NCBI GenBank assembly: GCA_020536535.1
Contig: JAHLWZ010000076.1
Location: 9,485 to 73,484, forward strand
Length of the DNA: 64,000 nucleotides
Direction of reading: 5' to 3'
From: Pelomyxa schiedti
Lineage: Eukaryota > Evosea > Pelobiontida > Pelomyxidae
Part shown: one piece after another, positions 45,783-58,200 of the stretch
Position numbering within the stretch: position 1 is the stretch's first letter
Layout: every line of letters begins with the position of its first letter
Notes under the pieces: generated by a model
Database searches by the model: none
The model's input: only the letters and a program-made list of their open reading frames with translations
What the model was told of the DNA's origin: nothing
Translations under genes and position numbers: made by a program

Positions 45783-48126
45783 ATGACCGACGAACTAGAT
45801 GCACTTCTGGCTGATCTTGCCGGTGCCACAGCACCACCCACCAAGCCTAGATCTTCGGTTGTTCCGCTGAAACAAAATCAACCAACTCGTGTCGTATCCA
45901 GAGCCTCGGATTCTTCAGCCGACGAACTTAGCGATCTTATGGCAGAGTTGAACAGTTTGGACAACCCTGCTCAAAAACCGGTATTTTTTCCTTCTCTTCT
46001 ACTCTCCGAGAAGTGGATGGAAGATATAACCTTCGGACAAGGTTTCTTCAATGCCCAAGGCATTAGATGACTTGGACAGTCTTATGGCCACTCTCAACAA
46101 TCAGCCTAGTAGTTGCCTTTCCATTCTCCTGTAATTTACAAGGTAATTAGGTAAACAACCGCGCACAAGTTCAAAGTCCTCCACTACAGGACTTGATGGC
46201 CTAATGGCCGATCTTAATGCAGCAGCAGCAAAGGCAACTCCAGGTGAGCAGCACAGCTTGTAAATAATAATAATAAAAAAAGCTTAACAACCTAACAGCT
46301 ACCACCCCATCACCTAAATCAAACCCCTCACTACCCACACGAAGACTGAGTGCACGCAAAAGTAACCCTCTAGGCGAAGATTTGGTGGGTTTAATGGCCG
46401 AGCTCGACGCAGTAGTAACTCCAAAGCCAAACCCAGGTAGAGCTCTGCTAGAGTACTCCTTCCCTCACTCTTATAGTTACCTAATCCACGCCAGGGGCAG
46501 CACCTCCGAAATCATCTGCCAACCCTGAAGATCAAGATGAGCTTTCTGCACTCCTGGCTGATCTCACCGCCGTAGCTGCCACTCCCAGTGCGAAATCACA
46601 ACCTGCACCGGCTCCAGCTGCGACTCCTACCACAAGTACCACTAAGACAGTGCCAGGTGAGAACCTCTCCTTACTCTGAATCTCCTGATCTATTTCAGCA
46701 AACCCATCTCCACGTCATGACCCAGATGGCGATTGTGCAGTCTCTCCCCAAAAACCAGGTTTGGTGTGCTTGTGCTTACTCCTCTTATGGTCTATAGCGA
46801 CTCAGACGAAGCCTGTAGCACAATCTCAAAAAGCAACACCGCCACCTGTTGTAGATGATTTAGACGCTTTGATGGCAAGTCTATCCACTTCCAAGTTTGT
46901 TTTCCCGCATTCCTCAAACGTTGTATATTGTTGATGACTTATCTAGAAGTACTCAACCTACTCCCACAAATAAAGCCCCTGCAGTTTCACCCAGTGATCC
47001 ACTAGAAGATCTACTCTGCCAGCTGAAACCATCCGCACCCAAGAAAACTCAACCCCCTGCAAAAGAAGATGATTTAGAAGACTTGCTGACAAAACTGAAT
47101 GGGCAACCGTTTGTGCTGGATTCAGATTCCCCCTCCAGGGGAACATGTTTCTTTTGCAATGGCCCGATTATGGGTGAAATAATCCAAGCTTTAAGCAAGG
47201 TACACGAGTAGTTTTTCTTTCTTTCTTTCCTAAGCATTTCAGACATATCACCCAGAGCACTTCAGATGTGGTTCGTGCAACACCCCTCTCGGAACCGCAA
47301 CTTTCTACGAACATGAAGGTAAACCGAACTGTGAAAAGTGCTACACAACGCTACTGTGCCCGAGATGTGCCCACTGTGACCAGCCAATTCTGGATAAATG
47401 TATCACCGCTCTAGGGAAGAAATGGCATATTGTAATTATCGAAAATGGAATGAATTGCTCTAACCATTTTCTTCCCAGAACCACTTTGTTTGTGCTGTAT
47501 GCAACAACCCCTTCCCAAATGGCACATTCTATGAAAAAGATGGCAAACCCTTCTGTGAAAATGACTATGCCATCACATATGCTGCCAAGTGTGCAGGCTG
47601 CAACAAAGCTATTACTGTAAGCACTCCAAGAGAATCCATTCTCCTTTTTTACTCAAATAATGCCAGGGAGATTGTCTCAACGCACTTGGGCAGAAGTGGC
47701 ACCCCGGTAATTGAGGTCTTCTTTAAAAAAATAGGCACCTAATTGTTGGCAGACCACTTTGTATGTAATTATTGTCACAGGCCCTTCCCTGGAGGGGCGT
47801 TTTATGAGTACCAAAGCAAAGCCTACTGTGAGGTGAGTGCTAATTTCTGCTTGTGGAATATATCCTTACACTCTCTAGCCCCACTACTATCAGATGACAG
47901 GTTACGTTTGTTCCGGTTGTGGAAAACCTGTTACGGGGCGTGTATTAACGGCACTAGACAAAAAATGGTTTTCCCGATCTCGATTCCACGGTAATTTACC
48001 ACCATTCTCAGGCACCCAGAGCACTTTATGTGCGCCTTCTGTATGGCTCCTTTAGCTGGGGGGCTGTTCAAGGAGGAAAAAGGGAAGGCATACTGTGGAG
48101 GATGCTACCAAAAACTGTTTTGTTAA
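45783..48126 (+). CDS. Paxillin-like adhesion protein with multiple LD motifs and four LIM domains
   Basis: Paxillins are adaptor proteins at integrin or other adhesion sites; LD motifs bind FAK, vinculin or GIT-type partners and LIM domains target the membrane. ATG 45783 starts MTDELDALLADLAGA. LD-like motifs in order: LDALLADL, LSDLMAEL, LDSLMATL, LDGLMADL, LVGLMAEL, LSALLADL, LDALMASL, LEDLLCQL and LEDLLTKL (45795 to about 47100), separated by Pro/Ser/Thr/Lys linkers and short introns. Four LIM domains follow: one from CFFCNGPIMGEIIQALSKTY (about 47145), a second from CAHCDQPILDKCITALGKKW (47369), a third from CAGCNKAITGDCLNALGQKW (47591), and a fourth from CSGCGKPVTGRVLTALDKKW ending CGGCYQKLFC at TAA 48124-48126, the usual paxillin ending. 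Zn ligands appear complete in LIM1, LIM2 and LIM4; one exon edge around LIM3 (47832-47900) is uncertain. Confidence 0.9.
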
Positions 48127-48139
48127 AATCCGATTGCAC

Positions 48140-48145
48140 AATAAA
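48140..48145 (+). terminator. Polyadenylation signal of paxillin-like gene
   Basis: AATAAA 14 nt after the paxillin stop and 44 nt before the stop of the convergent HIRA gene, so their 3' UTRs probably overlap. Confidence 0.6.
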
Positions 48146-48188
48146 AACACTACGAAAAACTTTACAACCAAGGGACTGTTCCCTCAAA

Positions 48189-51100
48189 TCAGTCTTTTTT
48201 ATTAGCCTTCTCCAAGTATCCATCAGGCTGGTCAGGTCCCTCCATTGCCTCACTCTCAGAGCCGCCATCATCGGACTCCTCCGACTCCCCTTCCTCCTCC
48301 CCAGAATCACTCCCATCCACTACTATGATGTCTTTGTTGTCCACATTGTTGCTTACAGTAGAGCCGCTAGTGCTAGTACTAGTGGTGGTGGTTGTTGTGT
48401 TGTCTTGTGCTACTGATGATGATGATGATGGTGGTGATGGTGCTGGTACTGCTAATGGTGTGGGTGTGGGTGTGGGTGCACTTGCACTCGCCGCGGATGT
48501 TGTAAGTGTTGATGTTGGTGTTGTTACGGGTGAAAGAGGCGTTTGAGTGGGGGTGGGCATCATTAGGGATGAGGAGGTTGGAGTTGCTGGCGTTGGTGTT
48601 GTTGTTGGTGGTGGTGTTGTGCAGTGTTGTTGTTGCTGTAGGCTGTTGTGTGGCTTTTTAGGTGATTTGGTGCTTATGTTACTGACGTCTCGTTCCATCA
48701 TAGAGTTCATCAGTGCTTCGTTTTCGGAGTTGAGGGCATTGGAACCTATGACCGACGGGCTGAACTCTTCCTTCTCCTGGAATATTACGGAATCGAGTCG
48801 GTTTTGGCGGCCCTGTCTCCTTTTGACAGGGGAACCCCCGGAATAGTCTGTTGTAAAACTGGCATCTACTTCGTCATCGGCTTCGGCTTCAACATCCACA
48901 TCAGCATCGGCCTCAGCTTCAGCTTCATCCGCCTCAGCTTCAGCTTCAGCTTCAGCCTCAGCCTCAGCCTCAGCTTCAGCTTCGTCTTCATCACTGTCTG
49001 AATCTTGCTGAGTGGTACCGGTTTCGGCCGAGGCTTTCATATTATGGATTTCTTCGTAGAGTCTTTGCAGTTTCGGGTTGCTGGCGCAACTTTCGAGGAC
49101 TTGTTCTAGTATCTGCCATTTGTCCAATTTTCCCCCGAAGAGATAACGTTTCCAAATACAGGAGCATTCATCTGATAATGAAATGGCTGATTCGGTAGTT
49201 TCCGAGGAGGTTGCACTCTGTGCGTGTGCTTGGCAAACAATCTTAGAACGTTTACCACCAGGTGGACCAAGCAGTGAAGTACACAAATCCCGTACAAGAG
49301 CCTCGTCACCATCGTGAGCTACTCGATGGGCTAGCATGCCAAATGCACGTTCATAATCCTGTGCAGCTCCTACTAGCTCCGCAGCAGCGACACGAGCTTG
49401 TAAAGCAGAGATTATCCGCCGGGAACTCAGTCCTGGGCCACACGGATGTGCGGGTGGAATAGGTAAAGCTCTATTTCCAACAGCCAGTTGTTGGTTGTGG
49501 GCCGGAATTGCAGTGGCCAGGTGATCACTGGTAAGGTATAAATCCGACACGCGCTCTCCAACAAGGCACCACTCTCCAAGTGCCTCATTTACTGCATAGC
49601 AGCTTCCATTACTGAATATGACAATCGGCACACACGTTTCACTCATCACCACTTTGGTTATATGCGCGCCAGGAGTTGCTTTTTGTTCAACACGTAGAAC
49701 ATGCTTCAGAGTGCTAGAATGCTTGCTAAGTGGTAGAGCACGTCTGTGGCACACATCAAGCACGCGTACATTTGCGTCACATGAAACTACACAGAGCCAG
49801 CCACGACGGTTAAACTCCAAAAATCGAGCTGTACAACCAATGAGAACCGGGCTCATAATAAGCTTGCCTGTGCTTCCACTCAGTAAATAGAGGAATCCCG
49901 CCTCTGTACAAACTGCACATACACCGCCGCATCCTCCACATTGTACTGCCCAGCCTGGCACTACAGTTGACCAAGAAGAAGGCTGTGGCAAGGAAGTCGT
50001 AATTGATGTACCTTCCATGGGCTGCAGGGAAACAATGGTACTCAAATCACATGAATGTGGTGCTGTGGGGGATACAACTGCACCGGAGTTATCAACAACT
50101 GAGCAAGTCAATGTTGCTTTATGTGCGGTATGGCTTGTAGTTATAACTCTAGCTATAGTAGAAGTACACTGAAGTGGCGGAATTGCAAATGTTGCTTGGT
50201 TGAGTTCTATTGCGTTGATACTTGCAGGAGGCAATGCAGGGTGCGCCTCAATGGGACTTGGCGCAACCACTCTTGCTGGCCTTTGAGGTGCTTGAACTTC
50301 CGTAGACTCCTGTGCAGGCCTTTTTGAAGGTAGTTGGGAGGCATAAGTTGGTGTTTTCTTATGTGCGGATCCAGCCTTTCCAGTCTTGGAAGAGGATACT
50401 GGGACCCCGTCCTTTATGAGCCTTCGTGAGGAGGGGTGCAAAAGGGCTGCAGATGCCACAACTGGGGTCTGCGGCTGTGAAATGCTAGTAGCCACATTAT
50501 GTATTCCACTCATTGGAATGTCGGTAGAACTGTTTACTGAGTTACTGGCATCCCCAGACTTCGTCACAGAACTAGAACCAACATTGAAAGAATTGGTAAC
50601 TCTTAAAAGAGCAGGGCTTTCTATGATTGTGGTCTGAAGGTGATCCAACACATCACCATGTGTGGCTTGCATGTGTAAAAGAGTCTGTTGTTCATTCAAA
50701 GGCTGTCCTAACTCTGATACTGTGAACCTAATGAAAGCAAGGGACCCATCCGATGAGCAGGCAATAAGGCAGAGGCCATCTGGGGTCCATGTTAAATCCT
50801 AATAAGTGTCATAATGGAAATAGCATCAAGGCGTTTTACAACCTGCACCGATTGGGGAAATGCCTTTCTGAGAGCTGCAACAGGTTTTCGACAGGCAGCA
50901 TTTTTCCACACAGATAAGCCACCATCTTGACTACCTAGAGCCAACACAGTAGTCGTCTCTCCACCAGTCTATTAAAGTTTAAGTAAAAAGGGAAAAAAGG
51001 TACAAAAAATTACCTTGTACACACACGGACTGAAGCAGCTGGCTACTATAGGGAGTGAGTGACCCACAAATGTAAAAACACGTTCCGTAAGCCCTCTGTC

Positions 51101-52554
51101 GAACAAAATTGCACTCTGCTTTTCCTCAGTGTAAGCTGTAACAAGGATAACATGGCCAGCATCCGGGGACCAAGAAGGCCTACCTATCAACGAGTGAATA
51201 AACCAGAATACTACTGATTGTCAGTGCTTACGAAAATAAGATGACTTGGTGGAGTGTGCAAAGGCATCGCTGATGTTCTTTTCCACTGTCCAATCTTCCG
51301 TTTTGAAAAACTTTTTCCACCATTACTTGTCATCAGACAACAACACTGTTACGGGAACACACTGTAGCAACTTCTTCGCCCTGCACAGCTAAATAGCGTT
51401 GTAGTGGGTCCCACCCAAGCCCTTTAGCAGGTCCCGGAAAATTGCTGATCACTACAGTCTGGGCGTATGTGGTGCAATCCCATACTATGATCAGGTTATC
51501 CACACCAGCAGATACGATGCGCGTGCCATCAGGAGTCCATGTTACGTCGTTTACATCACGTTGGTGGCCACGTAGTTGCTGGACGAGTTGGTACTGTGAC
51601 AGTAAATAAAGACTTGAGGTTAATTAAATGTATCCGCATAAGGGGGGTGTGCAGCTTCAATTAGTGGCCTTGTTCTGAAAAGGGATTGCAAATAAATATT
51701 TAAGCAGGCCATTTTATTTTATATCTGTGGCTGAGGGAAAGGGATAATACTTCTTCAAACACCGTGTCCTGCCCAATTATAATCTTTCCTGAAGGAAGTT
51801 TATGAAGAAATCTCCACAGGTAAACACTTCCATCATCACAACCTAAAAGAATCATTAAAGTTACCCCAGGCTCAACATTAACCAACAATAAACTACCAGA
51901 GGCGAGCATGAGGGTTTCCTTTGGCGACCATCTCACACAGTTCACAGACCCACAATGCTGAAGTACTGCCAACAGTGCAGGTTTGCTCCCTTGCTATACA
52001 TTTCCTTCATTAGTAGGCACGATAACAGTGCCAGAAGCATAAAAGGAAATTAAACCAAAACACAAAAAAAAATAAAAATAAAAATAAAACGAAGACAGAC
52101 ACACCACTGCATCCGTTGTGCCCTGTTGCTGCTGCGACGTCGAATCCATCCCATTCCGCGAAGGCGACAACGGGCTAGCAGCACCCAATGCCCCCTGTTG
52201 CTGCTGCATCGGTGAGGTCGTGGGATCGAACCCCGGCCCAGCCATTGCCCCAATCCCGCCGCTGCCACTCACACTCGGACTCGGACTAGGCGTCATCCCA
52301 GGCGACCCCTGCTGCTGCTGCTGTTGAACCATGAGAGATTGTGGTTGTTGTTGTTGCTGCTGCTGCAGCAGTTGCAATTGGTGGTGGCGCTGGAGTAAGT
52401 CTTGGTGGCGGAGGCACGCGGGGAGGGACCACACCCTGACGGTGGAGTCGGCGCCGCCCGACGCCAGGTGCTCCCCGTCGCGGTGCACGTGGACCGACGT
52501 GATCATCGCTGACCGACGGTGCTTGCATATCGGCGACCGCCCGATGTGCACCAT
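48189..52554 (-). CDS. HIRA: HIRA histone chaperone with extended low-complexity C-terminus
   Basis: HIRA deposits histone H3.3-H4 independently of replication. ATG 52554 starts MVHIGRSPICKHRRSAMITS, then the first WD repeat EHLASGGADSTVRVWSL. A Gln/Pro/Ser insertion (about 52420-52110) follows, then the next repeat SVNCVRWSPKETLMLASG and DDGSVYLWRF (about 51955-51810), matching HIRA's second repeat. More WD repeats lie between 51700 and 50700 (e.g. IGRPSWSPDAGHVILVTAYT near 51180). The last large exon (50699-48189) holds the HIRA C-terminal domain: WAVQCGGCGGVCAVCTEAGF, TKVVMSETCVPIVIFSNGSC and YERAFGMLAHRVAHDGDEAL with VRDLCTSLLGPPG, then LEQVLESCASNPKLQRLYEE. Beyond the normal end come an alternating Glu-Ala stretch (about 49000-48880), Thr/Pro/Ser runs and an acidic tail to 48189, an extension of roughly 280 residues absent in human HIRA. 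Confidence 0.88.
48885..48995. repeat. Imperfect GCTGAG/GCTGAA-type hexanucleotide repeat coding Glu-Ala
   Basis: On the minus strand units alternate Glu and Ala (or Asp/Val) codons within the HIRA tail, giving runs such as EAEAEAEAEAEAEAD. Third-position changes (GCT/GCC, GAA/GAG) show it is not a recent pure expansion throughout. Confidence 0.8.
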
Positions 52555-52688
52555 TTCGATGTGTGTGTGTTGCGGGTATCGGCGGTGTTTTTGCTTTTTG
52601 TTGTTGTGTTTTGGTTTCGTGGTGCTGTTTCAGAAGACGAGAAGCTTTGCATAAATTTAGATTTTTAGAACAGGGGTTTAGTGCTGGT

Positions 52689-54201
52689 TCATAGGGGATC
52701 CCATAGGGGAACTTCACGCATGAGATATTCGAGGTCGCAGTGGTACATTCTTATGCCGCAGAGAAGCTGCTCTGGGAGCTGAGCCTCTGATTTGCCCTCG
52801 AGCAGAAATGCAAGATCCACGACTAGTGACTTGACATATTTATTTATGACACCAATTATGGTGGTGCCAACTGATGTTGACCCAACGTCCAGGCATATCT
52901 CAAAATACTTGGTGCCGCGGAAGTACCTTGGTGTGTGTTACAGGGTGTTAGTTTTGCAGTCTTGTATCAGGATAAGAGAAGATGGGGTTAATGATACTTG
53001 CAAGCCAGTTTGGTTCCAACAAGTGCCGGCTTGTTTCCAACGGCTTTCTTGGCCAGCCATGGTCCCACAACCACACTTGGTATCATCTTAAGTGTAACAT
53101 TTCGAGTTGCATCCGTCATATCAGGGGATTCGAACTGCTGTAGGAGCTGTCTCCTAAATATAGAAGTTATAACTGTTTATTGTTACGAAATTGGGACTAA
53201 CGCTTTATCACTTAGCCGTGGGGTTTCTGGAAGTGCCGCATATATCAGTAGGTGTAGATACATGCCATCCATCAATACTTGGTGGTTGAAAACCAAAATA
53301 TGAGGGCAGGCTGGGTTAGATAGAAGTGTTTGCAGAGGATTGGCTGGGTGACTAGAAATATTATCAATGCGTTTTTTACAGCGCACTAAATCGATAGAGA
53401 AAACATTGAGACCCGCAAAATCGGACGGTGCCTTTTTCTTTGCGGAAAGGTACTTTAGAGTTCTCACCTATTACAAGGTTGTTATTATCTTCCCTATGAG
53501 CCAAAAAAAAAAAAAAAAGGGAAAAACTTTGAACTCTGGTCCCTGCAGAATGGTCCATGTTTGGGGATCACCATCTTTGGACACACCATTAGCCTGAATA
53601 AGTTATGTTATCAGGTGTTGCTGTTTGCTGTGGAGAAGAAGAAGAAGAAGAAAAATAACCTTTCGAAGTAGGGCTCCGCCAGGGAAGTGAGGAACAGGGA
53701 AATTTATTGTCATCGGCGTATCTGCCAAGTCAGTTACAAAATATTTAACATGAGGAGACTGAGGAAGAAGAAGTAAGTGGGGTGTGCTCAAGTAGCATTT
53801 CAATGAAGAAAGATATATTCTGATCAACATCAACAACAAGTTGAGGCAAACTCACAAGGAATTGTGGGAGCCGACGACGGCGGCGGAGACAAGCTCGAGC
53901 CGTCGTCCCCCTTTCTGCGAGTGCTGCTGCATCGTTTGTGCGGCTTGCCCTTCCCGTCGTCGCTGTCGCTGCTGCTGCTGCTCCCGCTGCCGCTCGCGTT
54001 GCCGTCGTCGCTTTCGCTGGCCGCGGAGTGGCACCGGCCCCGCTGCCGCACCGCCGGCTTGTTGGAGCAGAACGGCGGCGGGGAGCTCGACGGCGAGGTC
54101 GTGGGCGTCGTTGGGGCGCTGTGGTTGGTGGCAGACGACGAGGTGGACGACGAGCTCGTGGTCGTGCACGACGACGTGGTGGTTGTGGCGGTGCTGGACA
54201 T
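52689..54201 (-). CDS. EDR2 C-terminal domain (DUF1336) protein
   Basis: This domain is known from plant ENHANCED DISEASE RESISTANCE 2, where it follows PH and START lipid-binding domains, and from many protists. ATG 54201 opens a Ser/Thr-rich disordered segment (about 110 residues; MSSTATTTTSSCTTTSSSST), then ordered exons: SPHVKYFVTDLADTPMTINF (about 53760-53700), ANGVSKDGDPQTWTILQGPE with FKV (about 53590-53530), RTLKYLSAKKKAPSDFAGLN (53465-53405), FNHQVLMDGMYLHLL, TLKMIPSVVVGPWLAKKAVG with NKPALVGTKLACK (about 53090-52995), YFRGTKYFEICLDVGSTSVG and LVVDLAFLLEGKSEAQLPEQ (to about 52760), ending at TGA 52689. The GNKPxLVG, YxxGxxYxEIxxDVxSS and FLLEG...LPExLL patterns are the domain's signature. 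No PH or START part is visible, so it is a stand-alone version. Ligand unknown; lipid binding is inferred from the family. Confidence 0.75.
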
Positions 54202-54447
54202 TGTGGATGGATGTTGTTGCGTGATGTTTTATAACGTCGGCGTCGATCGGGTGGCGCGTGGGGTGCGTGGCAAAAAGAAGCGATGCGATCCGCAGGCAAG
54301 CTTTTGTTGTTGTGGGTAGTGGTCGTGGGTTTTTCTTCCCACTTTTTTCGCGGTCTTTGTTTGTTTCTTCGTGTGTCTTGCGTAGTTTCGCTTTTCGCTT
54401 CCGCGACGACTCAACGCCGAAAACGGCAGTGGGTCAAAACCAGAACT

Positions 54448-55105
54448 CTACTCCTCATTGTGCACCAGATGTGCAGGTCGTGACAGTTTTGGGCGTTTGG
54501 GCTCGGGTGCCGCGGGGGTGATTTCAGTTTCGTCGGCGTCGGGTCCAGGCCACTGCGTTTCGTCATCATCAAAGCTCGCGGTGGTGCTGTAGCTGGGATT
54601 TGGAGTTGCTGCGATTATGGGAGGCCTTGTGGAATTTGTGCTCGAGGTTGTTGACTCCTCGGGAGCTTCGGTTTCGTCACCTTCCTGGGAGTCACTGTCG
54701 TTGGAATTGCTGCTTGTAGTTTCTGCAGAACTCTCTTCATGATGTGTGGTTGGAGAAATAGATGACAGGGCTTTGGGTGGCTCGCAATCTCCAATGAAAA
54801 CAGCGTGAATGAGATCGGGCTTTGCGCCATGAACCAAAACTCTCGCCTGTGGGTGTGGGTTACCTCTCAATCTCACTCAAAGGAGAAAAAACCTGTTCAG
54901 TTGAGATTTGGTTTTTCTTATGTTTGTAATATTTCCTGCGCATATGCTCGACGTTGAGCTTTCCCTTGCGAAATGCCTATTTGTTCAGTACCACTCAATA
55001 AATACATCGCAGGAACATGTAAGATCTAACCTCGTCAAAATCCCGCGGGAACTCCATATCCATCACTCCAAAAGCCCCCACAGTATACTTTCGTACACGG
55101 CGCAT
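54448..55105 (-). CDS. Small orphan protein with acidic Ser/Thr-rich C-terminus
   Basis: Three exons by splice inference. ATG 55105 starts MRRVRKYTVGAFGVMDMEFP, ending RDFDE at a GTTAGA donor. The second exon has AFRKGKLNVEHMRRKYYKHK and KNQISTEQ, strongly basic. The third, from 54848 after a 47-nt intron, has ARVLVHGAKPDLIHAVFIGD and CEPPK, then about 110 residues rich in Ser, Thr, Glu and Asp with Pro, ending KRPKLSRPAHLVHNEE at 54448. KRPK resembles a nuclear localisation signal. The first 90 residues look folded and may be conserved, but I do not recognise them. It lies between the EDR2-domain gene and Snu114 on the same strand, with no sign of cotranscription. Confidence 0.5.
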
Positions 55106-55238
55106 ATTTTACAGGGTTAGACAAATGTATGTAATTACCAACTTTTGTTTTAGTAATGACAGCTGTCTGTGAAGACAAAAAAAAGCCTCAGGTGTCAGTC
55201 AGACCCCCAAAACCCGGCTCCATAAAAAAAAAAAAAAA

Positions 55239-55244
55239 TTTATT
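55239..55244 (-). terminator. Polyadenylation signal of Snu114 gene
   Basis: TTTATT on the plus strand is AATAAA on the gene strand, 15 nt after the stop codon, followed by a run of T on that strand. Confidence 0.6.
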
Positions 55245-55258
55245 CTCTCTTCCATCAA

Positions 55259-58200
55259 TTATGATTCATTTTCTTTTGCCATCGCAGCCACCAACTCCTC
55301 GTCAAAGAATTTGCTAACAGTGACATCCTCACTAAGCCCCTTGCGCCTTCTGGTCTTGACCATGAACTCACGTGCTAGTTCCGTTGGCTGGCTTACAGTC
55401 AAAGGCCTCAGCATTATATTTTTGTCAAGAGGATCACCAGGAACTAGGAGAGACTTAATTTTCGGAGTACCACAGTCAACAGTCAAACAAAAAACGCACC
55501 AACGGCCCAGTGGTCAAAGACTGACAAGCAGAAGGCTTGGCCTTGTGTATGTGTCCTAAGGTCTGTTTCAAACCCAAAACTGTCTATCACAGGGACAAAG
55601 GCCTTCAAGGTATAAAGAGGAGTTCCTGGTCGGGGATTCTCAGCCGTTACATAACCTCTGAAATCAATTAATAGCAGTATTTTTTGACGTTGTTCTTTAC
55701 CTTCTTCTTGACAATACAGTCACTACAGCACTTATGCAATCCGCGGGAGCCTGGACCTCCACAAAATAGACAGGCTCCATAAGGCGTGGGGCTGCCATAA
55801 GGAAGGCACTGTAGCAAACGCGTCTGGCTGTTGGAATGATCTGGATTCACGTTAATAATAAAAAAAAAAGTTCGTATGTTGTTACTTGGACTCCACTGCG
55901 CTGAATTTCTTCGGTGGCCATTTGTGCATCAATCAACTTATACTTGACGTTTCTAATGGCTAAAAGAAAATCGTTGAGCAAAGAGGATTGCAAGTGGGAC
56001 TTACGTTCTTCACAGAGGGGGCCTTCTTTTGTAGCCCACTGGAATCCCTGTATAATGAACTTTTTTACTGTAGAGAGCATTCGTTTATCAACCTGAAAGA
56101 GTGTTAGATGTGAATTTTGGTACGGAAGCATTCACTTCAGTGGGGAGGGTGTCATCGATAAGGGCATTGGGACCCTGTGTATCTGGGCCAAATGCCCACA
56201 GAGATCGTGCAGCAAGGAAATCCCAACCATATTTCTTTAGCAGAAAGTCTGCTGTAGTTTTTGGGTCCCATTCTGCACGGATTACCCTAAAACGAAATGA
56301 GACCAGGATTAAAGTTAGGATGTGTACCTGTTTTCAATTTCTTCAGCAAGACCTTTTTCAAGGGGTTCGGCGATCATTGTCAACTTATTCCTGTGTTTAT
56401 TAGAAAGGAACAGATACGTTGAACAAAGGAGAGCAGAGGGGGAAGGAGAAAGAACGCATAAACTGATGTAAAAAATTACAAGTAACAAAAAGAAATAATA
56501 AAACACAGCACACTCGAGGCAGACCTAAAAGAGGGCATCATACTTCTTGTTTGGTGTGCTTCCAAAACATTTAAGGGAAGAAGTTTCAGCCACAGTTTCA
56601 CAGAATGCAACAACTGGGTCAGCAACCTTTATTTCAATGTCTGAATAAAGGTGTCGCAAATCACGCAGGATACTATCCAGGTAAATTTCTCCCGTCCCCA
56701 ATATTGTGTGCTCACCAGATTCTTCTTTCTAAAGTGTAAAATGTCACCAAACTGGAAATGAATAGGGAGAGTGGGCCTTACCTTGGTAATGCACAGTGGA
56801 TAACTTTTGTTAATTTTTCGCAAAGCATCCAACATTTTTGGTAGCTCTGAAGGCCGAAGAGGCTCTACAGCAACTTTCATTACACTCAGAGTATTGAAGT
56901 TGAGAGGCTTGAAGATGTACGGCTGCTCTACTGGTACAGCACTGTATCGAGTCAAAGAAAAAAGAAAAATGAAGGAAGTATACTTGACAATGGTAGCTGT
57001 TTTTAATATGGAGCTGTCCACCCCTCCAATCAGTACCCAGTTTCCAGCTGGAGCAGAAGTTATTCCCACACGGTACCTGCATCATCTGTCACGCATCATG
57101 CTGCATTGTTCTTTCTTGAACTATGGTGTAGATGTGTAGAAAGACTAACCTTGATTGTAGTATCCACAACTTAGTGACGTCTTCTTCTGCCATATCCTCT
57201 TCGTCAGTTGGTGTGTAAGCTTCTCCCAAAACTCTAACATGGTCACCAACTCTTACCGTGCCACTCATGACCCTGCATTCAATCAGTATTGAATGAAGGG
57301 AAGAAGATTAGTGCCTTCCAAAAGCATCAAAGCCTGAACAGTCTGGTTTAGTATAAAGCTTGCAAACGTGTATTAGCAAGGGCCCATTTGGATCACACGT
57401 TGTAAGTGCTGTCCCATACTTGGTATTTAGAGGTCCTGTGTACGACTGTTCTACCTGTTGAAGTAAAAAAGGGAGTACAAATTACTGAGAAAAGACCTTT
57501 GTTCGAGCAGATTCAATTGGCGAAGGGAAGTGCTTAACGACCATATCTACAAACCCTGTAGATCTGCCGAAGAATCTTGTGAGAACCAGTCTAAGAAGAA
57601 CGTTGGTGTCATAGTGGTACTCATGCGCTCTCAAACTTATTCCAAGTTCCAGAAGGACTGGCTATAGATAGTTAACTGTGCATCCACTGAAGGGAGTCAT
57701 ACTTCAAGTGTTTCCCTCTCTTCACCAATGACATGAGAGAAAATTTTGTACAGTGGCTCCAAAACAAATTCAACAAAGGATCTGTTTCCTTTTGGTGGCG
57801 GGGTGGTCTTAAACATCCGGGCATCTGGGTGGTAGTAAATGTCACCCCATAACCTTTTAGCAAGCTCCTCTGCAGTATTGGGCATCCCTGGTTTTAAGGG
57901 GAATTGTAAGACACGGTGCTTGGATATCCAGAAAAATACCGAAAGAAGTTTGGGCCGACTCGGCATCTAGTGAGAGACCCTTGCTCTGAGGCAGGGCGGC
58001 TGTGAGAGGTTAACACAAAAATAGAAGACTATTTTACTTACTGTACTGTTCTGTGTACATCTGAGCAAATGTTTGAAGGGAGAAACAGAACCCAAAAATG
58101 GAAGAAGCGAACATGACATTGCCAAGCTCAGGTGATACGCGCACCCGTTCGCCTCCCTGTGCATTCGACTCCACGAGTTGATTGATCTGTAGAGAAGTGT

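Noticed and set aside
53745-54299. Arg/Pro/Ala-rich minus-strand frame and plus-strand Cys/Arg-rich frames
   Set aside because: They overlap the Ser-rich first exon of the EDR2-domain gene in other frames and lack similarity.
54258-54521. Plus-strand frame between the EDR2-domain gene and the small orphan
   Set aside because: It is short, Phe/Arg-rich and without similarity; probably upstream sequence of the minus-strand gene.
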